64,000 bases of DNA from Lucinisca nassula (GCA_963580285.1 OY757010.1:64626406-64690405), one strand, 5' to 3'; shown: positions 31,201 to 40,868, numbered from the stretch's first letter. Translations and numbers: made by a program. The notes: generated by a model from the sequence alone, not told the origin.

Positions 31201-31336
31201 GTACAGAAGAAGCAGAGTGTAACCTAAGGGGTGATATTGATATTTTAAATGTATTTGTAATACTCATTTTGGTTAGTAAGGTTGTGATACCGTCAAAACT
31301 AAAGCGATGTTCATACCGGTTATTAAATAAATAAAA
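28081..31336 (-). pseudogene. Naiad GIY-YIG/RT polyprotein with in-frame UGA codons and a frameshift
   Basis: From an upstream TAA (31337) to 28742 one frame stays open except for UGA codons at 30871-30869, 30838-30836, 30388-30386 and 29545-29543; no UAA or UAG occurs. The first two flank LIYLIT, just before QYVGQTNR of the GIY-YIG domain, where Penelope-like endonucleases have zinc-binding Cys. The fourth follows ADKAANNVVVV, also a usual Cys position. RT signatures follow: LPKLHKKPYKARFI, TYDFSTLYTTLPH (motif A), GIPMGTNCAPLVADL (motif B). After FSSTSR the frame breaks: the DDLLNID part of the catalytic motif continues in another frame to TAG at 28081. A loss of about 8 bp removed the residues before DD, so this copy cannot make active RT. 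Confidence 0.85.
30386..30871 (-). other. GIY-YIG endonuclease segment bounded by UGA codons
   Basis: Reads (Sec?)QSTDLIYLIT(Sec?)RAANC, then MQYVGQTNRMLKTRLNEHY. It includes H residues (YRHFRRTGHS, DANSTSRF, KRHEAELKWI) and the typical ending ECRKRRTRFHG. The LIYLIT...YVGQT core is the GIY-YIG signature as it appears in Penelope-like elements; the C, H residues fit the CCHH zinc-finger variant. Confidence 0.85.
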
Positions 31337-31628
31337 TTACTGAAGAAGATTCCTTCGAATAGAAGGTCGGTACAACAAAAGCCCACAAAACATCCTAGTC
31401 TACTTAAAGTACAGGGATGTCAAACAAGCAGTTGTTATACAACGAGGAACGAACATCGGTTTAATAATGACCTTCAACAGGTATCTAAAGGATGTCAATT
31501 GATGGAACAGTGAAAAGCAATTGCATAAGCAATCCCTGAGGATTGGAAAAATAAGAGCATTAAATGCATGTACGGGGAAACCTTTTACAGCCGCCACACG
31601 GCACAAACAAAACAGCCCTGATATGCAA

Positions 31629-32373
31629 AGTAGAAGTAAAACAAAGATCAGGAATTGATACAATTAACTTACTCCATCCATAAAAGACACCAAAGGGAAA
31701 GAAATACAAACATTAAGCGACCAGACCATAATGGAAACCTAAACAAAGGAAGGCCATATGGACAGTTACTTTCCCACAAAATGGCCATATGGCCATCCAA
31801 AATTAAAAGACACAAGTGATACACACAGTAAGTAACAAACAACAACATAAATAAATCGCCACAGAAGAGCCGCCTTGGAACGGTCAGTGGAAGATTTCCA
31901 CTGGGGGGCTTAAATCGATTTTACGTGGCCACAATCCTCGCCCTTACTTCCGTCGCGATTTAGACAAATAATTTGTTCAGTCCGCATGAAGGCCTTCTAA
32001 CTCATCAGTGCAACATCTCCGTGAACACAGAAATCAAAGAACCACAGAGGTGAGACAATGGTGAGGACTCGACAGCAAGAAACCACTGAAATGCTGGAGC
32101 AAAAGAAAACCAACAGTTAGACTCCGATGAGCCCGACCAGAGACAGAGCATCAGGCACCAACCAACATTATCTCTTTAATTTTCAATAAGCCTTTACGTT
32201 GGAGCCGTCATAGAATCTGAGGCCTGACCCACCGGCGTGCAATTAAAGAGGGAAGCAAAGTTGCCAACCGTGATTGGGTAAACTACCATGCATGCAGTCT
32301 GTCGTATAATATCCATGTTGTACCCAATCTTTTTATATCGAAATGATTTTACGAAATTGGGTGCTGAAGTCAT
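31629..32373 (-). repeat. Naiad pseudo-LTR, 5' copy
   Basis: Direct repeat of 27486-28232 with few differences (a 2-bp deletion near 32341, several substitutions). It represents the 3' end of an upstream truncated tandem copy, the usual origin of Penelope-like pseudo-LTRs. Confidence 0.88.
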
Positions 32374-32600
32374 AAAACTGGGGTTTCCGGGGGTATACCT
32401 TATTTTTCTTATTACTGCTCTAAAATATAGATTGTGGGTACTCGTTAGAACCGCCTCGATAAGGCGGTTCTAACGAGTGCCCACAATCTATATTATGAGC
32501 AGAAATAAGAAAAATATCACAATTTTTCATCATAAAATTTTCATTTTTTTTGGCGATAAAGGTGGCAATGTATTTGTATAGGCGTGTTTGGGTAATGTGC
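32374..32600. mobile_element. P1 MITE, right part
   Basis: Resumes AAACTGGGGTTTCCGGGGGT, passes the centre GAACCGCCTCGATAAGGCGG and ends ATAGGCGTGTTTGGGTAATG. Joined to 27437-27485 it gives a ~276-bp P1, the size of the copy at 39570-39842. Confidence 0.8.
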
Positions 32601-32852
32601 CTAAATAAGACAGTTCTATTAAAAATAATGTCCCAAGTAGCCCCCACTTTTCTCTATATGAAGTGGGGTATACAGGGGTCATGTGTTTATGTAATGCTGC
32701 TACTATGTATACTTTTCAGAAAAAGTTAAGAGGGAAGACTGCCCTGCAAGATAGTTTTTCAATAGACACCTCATCTCAATATTAAAAGGCTGTTTATGAG
32801 TTTGACTTATCTTATGCCATGAGCTATACATACAGTTTTCAAACAAAAATAA

Positions 32853-33100
32853 AACTAGAGCTGTCAGAGGATCTGACTATAGCCCCGCTATAGCGCTATC
32901 AGAGGAGTAAGACACATTGACTCTAAAAGCTTTTACAAAGTTTTAGTTTTCTAGCTCTCTTAGTTTCGGGGAAAACTGTGACGAAAAAATAACGGAATAA
33001 CGGAATTACGGAATTACAGAATTACAGAATTACGGAATTACAGAATTACGGAATGACAGGGCAAATCCAATATAGCCCCACTTTTCAAGCGGGGCTATAA
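32853..33100 (+). mobile_element. Small pearl-like element
   Basis: Head AACTAGA, hairpin GTCAGAGGATCTGAC (32863-32877), then TATAGCCCCGCT, complementary over 12 bp to AGCGGGGCTATA in the tail hairpin ending at 33100. A (GGAATTAC)n run occupies about 32987-33055. Confidence 0.65.
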
Positions 33101-34035
33101 TCACAAGAATTCCGCCAAAGGCTATGTCGCCCCTGTGGGCGCGCAAAGTCATTGAGCCATGATATGCAGGTCAAGGTCAAACATAGATGCTTGCACAAAA
33201 GATTCCATTCTCAAATGCAAGCTTGTACTAAATATCAATAATGAAACTCTAATAATTCTTGAGAAATGAACTTAACCATCAGGGTGAATGCTAGGGTGGT
33301 CGCAATATTTTACAAAGTCAGTGAACCATGAAATTTAGGTAAAGGTCAAATATGGATGCTTGCGTTTAAGTTGCCATCCCCAGATTCAAGTTTGCACCAA
33401 ATATCATTAATGAAGCTCTTATAGTTCTTGAGAAATCAACTTGACCATTAGGGTGAACGCTAGGATGGTCGCAATATTTTACAAAGTCAGTGAACCATGA
33501 AATATAGGTCAAGGTCAAATATGGATGCTTGCATTTAAGTTACCATACCCAGATACTAGTTTGTAAACTTGAGCATTAGGGTGAATGCTAGGGTGGTCGC
33601 AATACTTTACAAAGTCAGTGAACCATGAAATGTAGGTCAAGGTCAAATATGGATGCTTACATTAAATTGCCATCCACAGATACAAGTTTGTACCACATAT
33701 CATTAATGAAGCTCTTATAGTTCTTGAGAAATAAACTTGACCATTAGGGTGAACGCTAGGGTGGTCACATTATTTTACAAAGTCAGTGAACCATGAAATT
33801 TGGGTCAAGGTCAAATATGGATGCTTGCATGTCAGTTGTCATCCCCAGATACAAGTTTGTACCAAGTATCATTAATGAAGCTCTTATAGTTCTTGAGAAA
33901 TAAACTTGACCATTAGGGTGAATGCTAGGGTGGTCGTAAATGTTGACGCCTTGACAAACGGACGGACGAACGAACGGACGACCGAACGGATGGAAAACCG
34001 GGAACCTATATTGCGCCATGCTAATAGCAGGCACG
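33101..34035 (+). mobile_element. Pearl-like element, ~168-bp core
   Basis: Four to five units with GTGAACCATGAAATWTAGGT, AAGGTCAAATATGGATGCTT and GAAGCTCTTATAGTTCTTGA, spaced about 169, 169, 130 and 165 bp, then an ACGGACGAACG microsatellite (33958-33988). It abuts the previous element. Head CACAAGAATTCCGCC is atypical and head/tail complementarity is weak. Confidence 0.55.
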
Positions 34036-34355
34036 ACAAAAACTGTTCACAAAGGCTCTATGCAGTTCACAAGATTAAACATGTCCTTGTTTGTTTAAGT
34101 TATCAAAGGCTCATGACTCAGTATAAAGTCCAATTAGCCATTTTCCATAATCAAAGGCTCATAACTCTAGCTCTAACAGTTCAATTTGCCATTTTCCAAC
34201 TCATATGAGAAACTATGCTTTTTATGAAAGACATACATTTTCAGGATCTATATTTCTATTGTTTTTTTTGTTTTTTTTTTCTTGTTTTTTATTTTTTTAA
34301 TCTAACATGTGTTTCTGTGAATAGTGTTGCTAATGTGTACTATACTCTTACTCAC
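34036..34355. other. Unassigned, T-rich
   Basis: Short diverged repeats (ATCAAAGGCTCATRACTC, twice) and a T-rich run at 34261-34300, which lies just downstream of a donor site and has no clear role. Confidence 0.4.
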
Positions 34356-34451
34356 AAAAGTTCCAGCCAACTGTAGGGTAACATTCTGTGTCTTCACACC
34401 AGCCTCAGTACAAGTTGCAGCAGGTGTTACACACTGTGAGTGATTGCGACT
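34356..34451 (-). CDS. GALC: Galactocerebrosidase, internal exon 7 of 11 seen
   Basis: 96 bp, 32 codons, phase 0 at both ends, acceptor TTTTCTAG, donor TTTT|GTGAGT. SRNHSQCVTPAATCTEAGVK then TQNVTLQLAGTF corresponds to human [20 protein letters not shown] then FATFVLKGSF. This starts the beta-sandwich after the TIM barrel. Cysteine content is higher than in the human segment. Confidence 0.88.
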
Positions 34452-34616
34452 CTAGAAAACAAACACACTCAATGTAATGATTATACATACACGGTTTAGC
34501 AGAACATTTTGCCTATGCTTAATTGTTTGTCTGTCATTCATGACAGTGACCAATCTTAATGCTCTGTGCATGCTGGGTATTTTTTTGCAGCAGACATCAT
34601 TTTGAAATACTTTTCT

Positions 34617-34708
34617 AATTTTCCTAGAAAATAGGATTTGACATTTCATGCAAATTGTTTCCTATGGAGACAATTTGCATGAGATGTCAAGTCCTGTTTT
34701 CAGGAAAA
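34617..34708. mobile_element. Foldback MITE
   Basis: TTTTCCTAGAAAATAGGATT...GACATTTCATGCAAATTGT pairs with ACAATTTGCATGAGATGTC...AAGTCCTGTTTTCAGGAAAA around an 11-nt loop. Confidence 0.75.
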
Positions 34709-34869
34709 ATAAGAAAAATATCAACAATTTGTTGTCTGCTGAATTCGCCTAGAGTATGGTAAAGGTTAACAAATGTGTGAAATGCACCTGTTCTGTATTC
34801 TAAGATGTTTGTTTGATGGGACCAGTCTTAGCTCTTAACTGCCTGTTGCAGATAGGGCAAGAGAGGTCC

Positions 34870-35671
34870 GAGAAAGACAGCTCTGTTGCTAATGCCTTAG
34901 TGCTGGCTTTGCACTGAGCATGTTAACTTTCTGCTTGGCTTTACGGACATGTTTTACTCATATCAGCAGCACCCTTGTTGAAGCCTTACCACTTTGCTAG
35001 GCCATTGCAATTTGTTCCTTAGACACTGTTAGTAGGTCGAAGTTCCAGAGGGAGGCTTTGAAAGTTTCCTTGTATCACTTTTTCTGACCAACATGGGTGC
35101 ATTTGCCCACTTGCAGTTATCTATAGAGTTTCCAGGCAAAAACCTAGGGAGACCAACATTATGGACTTCAATCATGTATTGCATAAACTGGTGATTTCTC
35201 GGAATAACAAACTGGTGATTTCTCAGAATAACAGAGCTTAATAAATAAAGACCAATATCTTTGTTTCTTTATTTTGGAGTTTTACAGAGAAAGACAGCTC
35301 TGAAGCTGATGCCATAGTGCTGGCTTTGCACTGTGCATGTTAACTTTCTGCTTGGCTATACGGACATGTTTTACTCATATCAGCAGCATCCTTGTTGAGG
35401 CCTTACCACTTTGTAGGCCATTGCAATTTTTCCTTAGACACTGTTAGTAGGTCGAAGTTCCTGAGGGAGGCTTTGAAAGTGTCCTTGTATCGCTTATTCT
35501 GACCAACATGGGTGCATTTGCCCACTTAAAGTTCTCTATAGAGTTTCCAGGAAAAAAACCTAGGGAGACCAACATTATGGACTTCAATCATGTATTGGCA
35601 AAAACTGGTGATTTCTCAGAATAACAGAGCTTAATAAATAAAGACCAAGATCTTTGTTTCATTATTTTGGA
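34870..35671 (+). repeat. ~414-bp tandem duplication
   Basis: GAAAGACAGCTCTG...AGTGCTGGCTTTGCACTG recurs at about 34874 and 35288; the copies stay collinear through GAGTTTCCAGGMAAAAACCT and CAGAATAACAGAGCTTAATA. Small indels only. No open frame spans a copy. Confidence 0.75.
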
Positions 35672-36505
35672 GTTTTACAGCCCATTTAGGTCATACCAAG
35701 CCAGTCCACACCTTTCCTGGGCAGGCTTAACCCAATCATGGTTGACAGCTTTGCTTTCCTCTTTAACTGCGCGCGAGTGCCTCTGGCCTCAGATTCTATG
35801 ATGGTTCCAGTGTAAAGGCTTACTGAGAATTAGAGAGATCCAATTCAATGTAATGTTGGTTGCTGCCTGATGCTCTGTCTCTGGTCGGGCCCATCGGAGT
35901 CTAACAGTTGGTTTTCTTTTGCTCTAGCATTTCGGTGGTTTCTTGCTGTCAAATCCTAACCATTGTTTCACCTCTGTGGTTGTTTGGTTTTTTGTGTTCA
36001 AGGAGATGTTGCACTGATGAGTTAGGAGGCCTTCATGCGGACTGAACAAATTATTTGTCTAAATCGCGACGGAAGTAAGGGCGAGAATTGTGGCAATGTA
36101 AAATCAATTTAAGACCCCAGTGGAATTCGTTTCACTGACCGTTCCAAGGCGGTTCTTCTGTCGCTGTTTATTTTTGTTATGATTTGTCTTTGAGTGTTTG
36201 TTTTGCTTATATTATTTTGATTTGGATAGCCGATTGGCCATTTTGTGGGAAAGTGACTGTCCGTTTGGCTTTCCGCTATTGATGATTCCATTAGGGTCTG
36301 TTGTTTCATGTTTGTATTTCTTTCCCTTTGGTGTCTCTGATGGGAGCTGTGTGTTAATTGTATGGATTCCTGATCATTGCCTTCACTTCTATTTTTTATA
36401 CATGAGTGGTTTACCAGTACAGTGCACATTCTTTCACCAGAAACTGACAACTGCCCTTCTTGAATCAATGAAAGGGAGAGAATGACCGTAGAAAAGATTC
36501 CATAC
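35672..36505 (-). mobile_element. SINE1 copy split by a Naiad-type fragment
   Basis: The SINE 3' part (GGAGTTTTACAGCCCATTTA, CCTTTCCTGGGCAGGCTTA) lies at 35672-35730. The middle part resumes at about 36405 (GAGTGGTTTACCAGTACAGT, GAAACTGACAACTGCCCTTC). The tRNA-like head is not preserved. The inserted 35731-36395 is Naiad 3' end. Confidence 0.65.
35731..36395 (+). mobile_element. Naiad-type 3' end fragment
   Basis: CAATCATGGTTGACAGCTTT to GCCTTCACTTCTATTTTTT is homologous, on the plus strand, to the C-terminal coding end and 3' UTR of the full element (about 28120-27486 on its minus strand). It is 5'-truncated, typical of retrotransposition. Confidence 0.75.
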
Positions 36506-36639
36506 CAAGAACTTAGCTTTATGGTTAAACAAACTACTGTCTGAAATCTATGTTACTATGGGTTCCAGAATATTTATGACAATTTTTTTCATTATCATTT
36601 TGATGTGTCACTAGTTAGTCTATGAAAGCCTCTGTTACT

Positions 36640-36845
36640 GCCAGAAAATACCATATTGATCCTAAGTATTGGGACAGACAGGCCTAAGAAAAAGTTTTAG
36701 GAGCAGTCTGATCAGGGTCTACACTGTTTGCCATTCCATCTTCACTTTTTGGACTCCTTGCTGGATTGTGAAACAAATTTATTAATTTTTTGGGGGAATT
36801 ACAACAAGTTCTAAAGTCATCGGAAATATAAGGATTTTTACGGTA
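36640..36845. mobile_element. T4 MITE
   Basis: CCTAAGTATTGGGACAGACA, a half hairpin (GATCAGGGTCTACACTG), TTTGGACTCCTTGCTGGA and the end GGATTTTTACGGTA. Collinear with 41150-41372, which fixes the right terminus as TTTTTACNGTA. Confidence 0.65.
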
Positions 36846-36849
36846 TACA

Positions 36850-36960
36850 TAAATAGAGGATCTTACACGAGTGGTCATTTCATATGATATTTATGAAACG
36901 AGCCTTCGGCGTGTTTCATAAATATCATATGAAATGACCACGAGTGTAAGATTCTCTTTA
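36850..36960. mobile_element. Foldback MITE
   Basis: GAGGATCTTACACGAGTGGT...CATATGATATTTATGAAACG pairs with CGTGTTTCATAAATATCATA...CGAGTGTAAGATTCTC; the arms are ~50 bp and nearly perfect. Confidence 0.75.
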
Positions 36961-37440
36961 TCATATGACTACTTTAAACTGGATTTTATCGGTTTTTAAT
37001 TTGACAATTTTTCTACGAAACATGCATTGTTGACATGGACGTCGTCATGACGTTACTTAATCCCGCCAAAGTGTTATTACACGTGTGGTCATACGATTTT
37101 TATTACACAACGTTATCCACTGATTATCAACGACGTCATATGATATATCTCTTTCTTACACTATTCATTATAATAAGGTTTGTATATAATGCTGTTTAAA
37201 AAGATGGATCCCAAACATGTTTATATCATATAGAAAAATTATCATATATGGTCATTTTCTATAAGATCTATGCATTTTCGTTTGGATATAACATAGTGTT
37301 TCAAATGGGACAGTTACTGTTTTGGACTCTAGCAATAGTGTTATAATGAGAAAATGGTGTTTAAAATGTCAAGAGAAACTGCATCTAAAAATGTTGTCTG
37401 TTTGTGCCCTTTCTGCACATCTTTTGAAAAATTTTCAACA
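36961..37440. other. Unassigned with Tigger-like relic
   Basis: 37180-37320 shares AGATGGATCCCAAACATG and GGTCATTTTCTATAAGATCT with the degenerate MITE at 3510-3700. A ~27-bp-distant T4 half hairpin (37450-37497) lies next to the exon at 37527. Confidence 0.4.
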
Positions 37441-37526
37441 TAGTTTTGCACACAGGCAAAGAGTGCAGATCCTGATCAGACTGCTCCTAGAGGAATCATA
37501 CAATCGGCTTAGCTTGACAAACTTAC

Positions 37527-37666
37527 CATTGTTTCTAAAATAATAGAGAACTCTTTTTTATCAGGACTCTGTAGTGTAACCATACTTCCTTCGCCATCTA
37601 GAAATGTGACACCTTCACTGTGAAGGGTATATAGCCAGCCTGGCCTGGTAAACTGGGTTGTGTGTG
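37527..37666 (-). CDS. GALC: Galactocerebrosidase, internal exon 6 of 11 seen
   Basis: 140 bp, acceptor TTATTCAG, donor ATG|GTAAGT. AHTTQFTRPGWLYTLHSEG, then GSMVTLQSPDKKEFSIILET, align with human [20 protein letters not shown] and [20 protein letters not shown]. The TTQFT.PGW block near the end of the TIM barrel is highly conserved in GALC. The first two bases complete an Ala codon with exon 5. Confidence 0.95.
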
Positions 37667-37694
37667 CTGAATAAGAAAGCAGAATCAACCCAAC

Positions 37695-37830
37695 AAAATC
37701 ATCAAGGCTTTTTTTTAGTTTGGTTTTATGGCTTAATTCACTTATATCAAGTTGATCAGAGGTGGATGAAACCACTTGACCATCAAGTGCAGGACTCGCC
37801 ATCTCACACCCTTGAACCCTAAGTGGTTTG
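37695..37830 (-). mobile_element. SINE3 fragment
   Basis: GTTTGGTTTTATGGCTTAAT, AAGTTGATCAGAGGTGG, CACTTGACCATCAAGTGCAG and CGCCATCTCAC are the SINE3 blocks seen at 16600-16830. Confidence 0.55.
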
Positions 37831-38213
37831 AGACCTAATCATTACATAGAAACAAATAAGGTGGGTATTGGGTGATAATGATAAAATCCTATCAATTCTT
37901 CATAAAAACCAATGTTGTGGGTATTTATTTAGTGAATGTAAACATTCACAGTGCATTTACAGAATACCCCTTTAGTTAAATGTGGAGACACAATGTTGTA
38001 AATATTCAATAAATACATTGCTCATGGCACAACACATAATCATTTTATGACGTCAAAAATAAACCATGTTTCTCTCCAATATGATTGGACAATGGAGACA
38101 TTATGATGTCAACAGCACTTTTCCACTGTTAAAAGGAAAACTGCAAGCAGTTGTTTTCTCCTTTCAATTTTAACCCTATTTTTCAGCACATAATGGATGG
38201 AAAAAAACTGTAA
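37831..38213. other. Unassigned; P3 relic
   Basis: CTTCATAAAAACCAATGTTG near 37899 resembles the P3 arm at 22360. Nothing else. Confidence 0.35.
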
Positions 38214-38460
38214 ATATAAGTCTTTAATGTTCACTGAAGTATGAACAACATTGGGTCATGAGCAAAGTATATTATAATTGAACTCTGGGTTTATTTACTG
38301 TGCTTGTGACCCAATGTTATTCATACTTCAATGAATGTTAAAGAAATTACATTCTGACCAAATGTTATTCATACTTCACTGAATGTTAACGAATAACATT
38401 CTGATCAAATGTTATTTATACTTCAATGAATGTTAAAAAATTACATTCATGTCTTATATA
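38214..38460. mobile_element. Foldback MITE with repeated right arm
   Basis: GTTCACTGAAGTATGAACAA pairs with TTATTCATACTTCAATGAAT (about 38229 and 38325). The right arm is then repeated twice more (ATGTTATTCATACTTCACTG, ATGTTATTTATACTTCAATG). Confidence 0.65.
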
Positions 38461-38474
38461 ATACCACAAATTTT

Positions 38475-38560
38475 AATCATAAAAATAACCGTTTTGGAGA
38501 TACAAAAGAAAGCACTATGCCACACAGATGTGTTATCAATCAAAATGTAACCGAGCCTTT
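38475..38560. mobile_element. P2 MITE, right-end fragment
   Basis: AAAAATAACCGTTTTGGAGA through CACAGATGTGTTATC matches the P2 right end and shows the uninterrupted form of the site used by the pearl-like element at 44625. Confidence 0.6.
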
Positions 38561-38629
38561 GTTGGTTATTGATACAATAAGTACCCTTTTCCTATAAGCT
38601 TGCTCCTTTATAAAACATGTTCAATCTAA

Positions 38630-38881
38630 TACACCACAACCTCTTTATAACACTATGAATGGGGTCCAAAGTGGAAACTGTGTAAGTTTAACTACCATAA
38701 TATATCCAACCCAACATGTATAGACTATATAGAAAAACCAAAATGTATAGATTATATAGGAAAATGACCATTTTATGGTCATTTTTCTATATAATCTATA
38801 CACTTTTGGAATCCATCTTGAAACCATGTTATATCCAAAACCGTGTTATAACAAACAGTGTTATAAGGAGATTGTGGTGTA
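38630..38881. mobile_element. Tigger-like palindromic MITE, TA-flanked
   Basis: 252 bp. TACACCACAACCTCTTTATA and TATAAGGAGATTGTGGTGTA are inverted ends. The centre AAAATGACCATTTTATGGTC folds on itself. Flanked by TA. Confidence 0.8.
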
Positions 38882-38984
38882 CCTCCTCGAATGTTCTGCT
38901 AAGGTCCAAATGGACCCTTTGGACCTTTTCTTGGGTAAATGGATATGGTTACATGAAAATGTTTTGTTACATATTTATGCTTAA

Positions 38985-39172
38985 TAATTTGGACACCTCA
39001 ACTCCTTACATTACTTGTTCCCGATTTGAATAAAAACAATCTACTACCCCATGCTGTGTAGAAAAGAAATAGCTGGATGACTTGCATACAGTGTGAACCC
39101 TGATAAGATGCCACATTCTGCTTCATCTCATCTTGGTCTACACTATTTGCTCAGGTCTGTCTAAATACAGCT
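38985..39172. mobile_element. T3 MITE, reverse orientation
   Basis: GGACACCTCAACTCCTTACA, hairpin GTGTGAACCCTGATAAGATG with CATCTCATCTTGGTCTACAC, and TCTAAATACAG. Confidence 0.6.
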
Positions 39173-39458
39173 TAAGAAATATGGGCTCCGTCAAGTGATT
39201 TTGGTACTTATTGCCTATGCGAGCAGCGAAGGCTCAGGCAAGCCTGCGCGGAGCGCAGTCTCGCCAGAACCTTTGCTGCTCGCTCATACAAGCAGTGAAT
39301 CAAGAGGAACCTTCAGACAGAAAGCCATATCCCTGGCCCCTCTGAATGGCTGGGCATGCGCAGTTACAATTTGTCATGAAGGAATGCTCGAAGACACAAA
39401 TTCGCTTGGCGGGGCTCATATGGTACTTACTGTCAAAGATGTGGAAACAAGTCAATTT
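39173..39458 (+). other. GC-rich repeat-like open frame with hairpin
   Basis: GCGAGCAGCGAAGGCTC pairs with GAACCTTTGCTGCTCGC. An open frame from 39195 reads YASSEGSGKPARSAVSPEP and APLNGWACAVTICHEGM. It resembles a dispersed mollusc repeat I have seen translated in databases, so a repeat is more likely than a gene; this is recall, not a search. Confidence 0.35.
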
Positions 39459-39569
39459 ACCTTAAATTACTCTTCCTGAGCAGGCTTATTAGACAAATAG
39501 TCTGAACCAGGATGGCACCAAGGGCAAGGATTGTGGCCACATAAAATCAATTTAAGCCCCCAGTAAAAA

Positions 39570-39842
39570 CTTTTTACTCATTACGCAAACACGCCTATAC
39601 AAATACATTGCCACTTTTATCGCCGAAAAAATGAAGAATTGTGATACTTTTCTTATTTCTGCTCAAAATATAGATTGTAGGCACTCGTTAGAACCGCCTC
39701 TTCGAGGCGGTTCTAACCAGTACCCACAATCTATATTTTACAGCAGAAATAAGAAAAATAAGGTATACCCCCTGAAACCCCAGTTTTACTATATAAAAGA
39801 GGGTTCAAGGGGGTCAAAATTATATAGGCGTGTTTTCGTGAT
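39570..39842. mobile_element. P1 palindromic MITE, complete
   Basis: 273 bp, CATTACGCAAACACGCCTAT to ATAGGCGTGTTTTCGTGATG, centre GAACCGCCTCTTCGAGGCGG. It interrupts Naiad sequence between CAGT...ACT and GACCGTTCC, seen joined at 27737-27765 (minus strand). Confidence 0.8.
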
Positions 39843-40032
39843 GTGACCGTTCCAAGGCAGTTCTACTGTTGTGGTTTATTATTGTTATAGCTCGTCTTTG
39901 CATGTATGTACATGTATTGCTAATAGCTTTCTATTTTGGATAGTAATTTGGCCATTTTGTGGGAAAATAACTGTCATTTTGGCTTTCTGCTTGTAAAATT
40001 TTTCATTATGGTGAAGTTGTTTTATGTTTGTA

Positions 40033-40210
40033 CAGTCAAACCTGTCATAGTGGCCACCTCTATTAAGCAAGCAACCTGTCTTAAGCAAGCAAGCATTTAG
40101 TTCCCGAAAAAGGCAAATGCATTAATATTCACCTGTATTAAGCAAGCAACTGTCTTAAGCAAGCACATTTTAATCATCCCTCAGATGCTTGCTTAACACA
40201 GGTTGGACTG
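40033..40210. mobile_element. Tigger-like MITE with TA duplication
   Basis: CAGTCAAACCTGTCATAGTG to CACAGGTTGGACTG, flanked by TA on both sides. The Naiad fragment at 36311-36325 shows the empty site GTTTGTATTTCTTTC, confirming a TA target duplication. Confidence 0.85.
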
Positions 40211-40517
40211 TATTTCTTTCACTTTGGTGTCTTGGATGGGAGGTGTGAGGTAATTGTATCGATTCCTGATAATTGCCTCCACTTCTATTTTATACACAAG
40301 CAGTTAACAAGTACAGTACATATCCTTTCGTCAGAAACTGAGAACTGCCCCTTCTTGAAGGGAGAGACTGACTCTAGAAAATATTTAACCATCAATCTCC
40401 ACCAAACAATGTTGCCAGATCTATATTTTCATTGAACCTTCTCTTTAAAAGAAGAGCTTTATTCTGACAATACAGGGAGCAAAATTCAATTTTACTACAT
40501 GTATTTAAATCTGCATT

Positions 40518-40868
40518 TACAGTAGAACTTCGATGGCTCGAACACCGATGGCTTGTTTACCATGACTGAGTCAAACCCGTTCTTGAACCCCTAGGGAAGT
40601 CCTCTATATAAGAAATGGTGCGAGATAATTTAGGAGCCTTTCGTCTTTTATCTTGCAAATGTATGCTGTGTGTACTCATTAGAATCGCCTCGATGAGGCG
40701 ATTCTAATGAGTACACACAGCATACATTTTCATTACAGGACACCGAAAATATATCAAAAAGTACCTCGTTATGCCTCCTGGCAGTAAGCCTCTGTGGCTC
40801 GAACTACCCCTGTCTCGAACAGATTTTGGAGGTCCCAAAGGTGTTCGAGCCATTGAAGTTCGACTGTA
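40518..40868. mobile_element. Tigger-like palindromic MITE with P3 centre
   Basis: TACAGTAGAACTTCGATGGC to GCCATTGAAGTTCGACTGTA, flanked by TA. The centre is a perfect palindrome around ACTCATTAGAATCGCCTCGA. Same family as 61528-61880. Confidence 0.8.

Larger units (their letters stand above)
27486..32373 (-). mobile_element. Naiad-type Penelope-like retroelement, complete but inactive
   Basis: 4.9 kb, transcribed in the same direction as GALC. Order from 5' to 3': ~745-bp pseudo-LTR (32373-31629), 5' leader, N-terminal GIY-YIG endonuclease, reverse transcriptase, then a second copy of the pseudo-LTR (28232-27486) whose first ~150 bp encode the RT C-terminus. Endonuclease before RT is the permuted layout described for Naiad/Chlamys Penelope-like elements, unlike canonical Penelope. 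It sits inside a P1 MITE within a GALC intron. Confidence 0.85.
39459..40425 (+). mobile_element. Composite: SINE1 end, Naiad 3' fragment, SINE1 body
   Basis: TCTTCCTGAGCAGGCTTATT (SINE1) is followed by Naiad 3' UTR (GGCAAGGATTGTGGCCAC, GACCGTTCCAAGGCAGTTCT, ATTGCCTCCACTTCTATTTT). SINE1 body resumes at about 40298 (AGCAGTTAACAAGTACAGTA, CATCAATCTCCACCAAACAA). A P1 MITE and a Tigger-like MITE are inserted in the Naiad part. Confidence 0.65.

Noticed and set aside
31400..31663. Minus-strand 87-codon frame as an extra Naiad ORF
   Set aside because: It lies in the 5' leader, is separated from the main frame by a TAA at 31337 and overlaps the pseudo-LTR edge; no domain is seen.
33101..34035. CRISPR-like array
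   Set aside because: Units of ~168 bp with diverged copies and no constant spacers in an animal intron; this is a pearl-like core.
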